A stretch of 6,841 nucleotides of DNA. Origin: Lachnoclostridium sp. UBA6558. Its GTDB lineage: Bacteria > Bacillota > Clostridia > Lachnospirales > Lachnospiraceae. A program made the translations under genes and the position numbers. How positions within the stretch are numbered: position 1 is the stretch's first letter; the number at the start of each line of letters is the position of its first letter. Below are positions 5,334 through 6,841 of this stretch, piece after piece. The notes beneath the pieces were generated by a model that was not told where the DNA came from, did no database searches, and saw only the letters and a list, made by a program, of their open reading frames with translations. Where the stretch lies: assembly GCA_002434335.1 (NCBI GenBank), contig DJJW01000082.1, forward strand, positions 73,993-80,833, written 5' to 3'.

Positions 5334-6030
5334 GGAACTGATTACACAGCTTGGAACTGCTGCAATAAAGTTTTATCCCCAATACAAGATTTTACCCAGC
5401 ATGACAATTGCCCAGGCAATTCTGGAATCAAATTGGGGAAAATCCGGACTTGCGAAAGATTGTCACAACTATTTTGGCATGAAATGGACGAACACATGCG
5501 GTACCTCATTCAAGGAGTATTCCACGCAAGAACAGAAGGAGGATAAAACCTGGTATACAGTAAAGGCAAAATTCCGAAAGTATGCCAACGTCTCGGAAGG
5601 CATTCTGGGATATTATGAGTTTCTCAATTACGCCAGATATAGGAATTTGAAAGGAGTAACGGATTACCGTGAATCTTGTTACCTTATAAAAGAAGATGGC
5701 TGGGCAACAGATGTATCCTATACGTCCAAACTAATCACGCTGATAAGGGATAATGATTTATGGACATATGACCTTCAGGCTATTTATACAAAACCTCCTA
5801 CAGGTACAATAAATCCGGATTCAAGCTTTTTATCCATTGTCTGGCTGCAATACAGCCTTAATATATGCCTGACAGGTATAAAAGACTATATACCGCTGAT
5901 AGTGGATGGAGATTATGGAACAAAGACGAGAGCAGCGGTGTTATTATACTGGAAACAGTTAAACTGGAAGCCTGTTACCGGTTGTGGCGTAGGAGTAAAT
6001 ACCAAAACAGCACTGGCAAATGAAAGATAA
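5323..6030 (+). CDS. Endolysin: GH73 N-acetylglucosaminidase with C-terminal peptidoglycan-binding-like domain
   Basis: This 235-residue protein hydrolyses the glycan strands of peptidoglycan. Residues 5-147 form a Glucosaminidase/GH73 domain: PSMTIAQAILESNWGKSGLAK (25-45) carries the likely catalytic acid E35 in the ILESNWG motif, followed by NYFGMKW (49-55), FRKYANVSEGILGYYEFL (84-101), RYRNL (105-109) and GWATDVSYTSKLITLI (126-141). Residues about 167-233 resemble a PG_binding_1 domain, with VDGDYGTKTRAAVLLYWKQ (194-212) and GVNTKTALAN (224-233). No signal peptide is present, so export depends on the holin. I chose the ATG at 5323 because AAGGAGG (5307-5313) lies nine bases upstream; an upstream in-frame TTG at 5290 lies inside the holin gene and lacks such a site. 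Confidence 0.9.
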   Translation: MTNKELITQLGTAAIKFYPQYKILPSMTIAQAILESNWGKSGLAKDCHNYFGMKWTNTCGTSFKEYSTQEQKEDKTWYTVKAKFRKYANVSEGILGYYEFLNYARYRNLKGVTDYRESCYLIKEDGWATDVSYTSKLITLIRDNDLWTYDLQAIYTKPPTGTINPDSSFLSIVWLQYSLNICLTGIKDYIPLIVDGDYGTKTRAAVLLYWKQLNWKPVTGCGVGVNTKTALANER

Positions 6031-6086
6031 GTAAAAGATGCTATTTAGAGGAGAGGTAATAAGGAGAACACACGGGCTTACTTTGC

Positions 6087-6142
6087 AAAAAAGAAGGAGC
6101 ATCACTCTTTTGCAAATAATCAGCAATAATGCAAAGCTCCTT
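6087..6142 (-). terminator. Intrinsic terminator for the - strand orphan gene
   Basis: Read on the - strand, AAGGAGC (6142-6136) followed by TTTGCA (6135-6130) pairs with TGCAAA (6114-6109) and GCTCCTT (6100-6094), with an eight-base bulge between the two stem halves. CTTTTTT (6093-6087) follows at once. A GC-containing stem followed by a T run, about 55 bases after the gene's stop codon, fits a Rho-independent terminator. It may also shield against convergent transcription from the lysis genes, although no T run follows on the + strand. Confidence 0.6.
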
Positions 6143-6196
6143 GTCTGGAATATATGTTATATTACAGTGTTAATCTCAAATTGACGAATGTATCAG

Positions 6197-6499
6197 CTAA
6201 TCAGTGCCGGTAATCTCAATAATCTTCTGACGCAGCAATGATATAATATATTTCTCTGCATGTTCAGCAATATGATGAACGGAACAATCTAAACATTTCT
6301 CATAGATATCGCCAAAAGTCGCTTTAAAATAGAGTTCTCTTTCGTCTATCGTTATGCTGAAAGAGTAGCTTCCGCCATTATGTTTAACAACAGATAACAA
6401 TTCAGTGTCATTATTAATCAGGCTGTCCAGATAATCCTTAACCGTCTGATATCTGATCAATTCATCATTAACCTTTGAGGTAATTGCATGTTTTGCCAT
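6197..6499 (-). CDS. Orphan 100-residue protein with a Cys/His cluster, unknown function
   Basis: I do not recognise this protein. It starts at an ATG (6499-6497) with GGGAGGA about seven bases upstream on the - strand (near 6507-6513). The sequence is helical at both ends (NDELIRYQTVKDYLDSLI, 11-28; HIAEHAEKYIISLLRQKI, 76-93) with a central beta-like part (GGSYSFSITIDERELYFKATF, 42-62). Residues 69-80 (CLDCSVHHIAEH) contain C-x2-C and three histidines, a possible metal site or redox pair, though this is unproven. No signal peptide or membrane segment is present. It is transcribed against the lysis genes with its own promoter and terminator, as prophage cargo genes often are; equally it could be a host gene just beyond the prophage end. 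Confidence 0.75.
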   Translation of the reverse strand: MAKHAITSKVNDELIRYQTVKDYLDSLINNDTELLSVVKHNGGSYSFSITIDERELYFKATFGDIYEKCLDCSVHHIAEHAEKYIISLLRQKIIEITGTD

Positions 6500-6538
6500 A
6501 AATAAATCCTCCCTTCATATAGCCTCTTATTTCCATAA

Positions 6539-6567
6539 TTTATATCATAAAGTAAAATACATAGCAA
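6539..6567 (-). promoter_or_regulatory. SigA-type promoter for the orphan gene
   Basis: On the - strand, TTGCTA (6567-6562) is separated by exactly 17 bases from TATAAA (6544-6539). Transcription would begin near 6532 and give a leader of about 33 bases containing the GGGAGGA ribosome binding site. Each hexamer differs from consensus by two or fewer bases at the important positions, and the spacing is optimal. Confidence 0.6.
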
Positions 6568-6625
6568 TAAGCCAAAGTGCTTATGAAACCACTATCATAC
6601 AAAACAACTATACTCATAAATTCCT

Positions 6626-6654
6626 TTGAAGAACTGAAAACTTCATATTATAAT
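6626..6654 (+). promoter_or_regulatory. SigA-type promoter for the rightmost gene
   Basis: TTGAAG (6626-6631), a 17-base spacer and a perfect TATAAT (6649-6654) lie about 57 bases before the ATG at 6711. A small inverted repeat (TGAAG/CTTCA) spans the -35 element and the spacer and could be an operator half-pair. This promoter is divergent from that of the - strand orphan, so the two share a roughly 60-bp control region. Confidence 0.65.
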
Positions 6655-6710
6655 TTAACTTATAACGAATCAGAAATATTTTAAAATTAAGTATCGCAAA
6701 GGAGAGTTTA

Positions 6711-6841
6711 ATGTTTAAACTACAGAGTAATGAGTATAGTAAGGTTATACCTTTCATCAAGTCTCGTAATGAACTGTCTGTATTTTCAGTCATACTTAAT
6801 ATCATGCCAGGTGAAATTTATGTTAATAGCCTGGAAAAACC
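6711..6841 (+). CDS. N-terminal fragment of a probable GNAT-type acetyltransferase (cut by window end)
   Basis: The first 43 codons are present, with AAAGGAGAG at 6698-6706 upstream of the ATG. The peptide MFKLQSNEYSKVIPFIKSRN continues to a VFSVILNIMPGEIYVNSLEKP stretch at the window edge. A leading segment with K-V-x-P-F-x, then a hydrophobic run and G-x-I-Y-V-x-x-x-x-x-P resembles the N-terminus of the GNAT acetyltransferase family related to PF12746; the acetyl-CoA-binding motifs would lie beyond the window and cannot be checked. It has its own promoter and no link to the phage operon, which suggests a chromosomal gene beyond the prophage. The family call is tentative. Confidence 0.55.
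   Translation, partial: MFKLQSNEYSKVIPFIKSRNELSVFSVILNIMPGEIYVNSLEK

Noticed and set aside
6038..6184. Small + strand frame of 48 codons starting at an ATG after the lysin
   Set aside because: It has only a weak purine run upstream, runs through the - strand terminator, and the peptide resembles nothing known. The AGAGGAG and AAGGAG motifs at 6046-6066 lie downstream of this ATG and have no suitably placed start.
6614..6805. 63-codon - strand open frame at the right end
   Set aside because: It overlaps the promoter, ribosome binding site and beginning of the + strand gene at 6711, and lacks a convincing start region.

Overview
The window is the late end of a contractile-tail prophage (or tailocin/PBSX-like element) from a low-GC Firmicute, most likely a Clostridia member such as a Lachnospiraceae/Clostridium cluster XIVa species. 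The evidence is AT-rich DNA, strong AGGAGG-type ribosome binding sites, TTG starts, and tail proteins with recognisable Bacillus PBSX xkd-type families in the same order. Family names are given from recognition of the translated sequences, not from a database search.

Left to right on the + strand, positions 10-1995 encode three baseplate proteins in translationally coupled order: XkdS-like (DUF2634/gp25-like), XkdT-like baseplate J, and a Mu gp48/YmfQ-like protein. Positions 1995-4319 encode the adsorption apparatus: a short tail fibre with a pyocin-knob-like C-terminal part, a 397-residue protein with three 14-residue N-terminal repeats and an apparent seven-bladed kelch-like propeller, a 108-residue conserved-looking small protein, and a 44-residue XkdX-like protein.

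A noncoding gap follows (about 4320-4702). It is rich in inverted repeats: a 12-bp palindrome, a 9-bp inverted repeat enclosing a 17-bp palindrome, and a 12-bp-stem hairpin. It separates the tail genes from the lysis cassette (4703-6030): a small membrane-anchored protein of unknown function, a Hol44-like holin, and a two-domain GH73-type endolysin with a C-terminal peptidoglycan-binding-like domain.

Right of the lysin, transcription changes. A 100-residue orphan is encoded on the - strand with its own good promoter and an intrinsic terminator facing the lysin end, as expected for a prophage cargo ('moron') or a flanking host gene. A divergent + strand promoter then drives a gene cut by the window end, whose N-terminus resembles a GNAT-type acetyltransferase and is probably chromosomal. 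The prophage right boundary may therefore lie between about 6030 and 6700, although no attachment site can be demonstrated from this window alone.

The most interesting items are the kelch-like adhesin with its VGVNxVARKVKK repeats, the structured intergenic region, the unknown lysis-cassette membrane protein, and the orphan - strand gene with a Cys/His cluster. I did not find evidence of a wholly new defence or mobile system.
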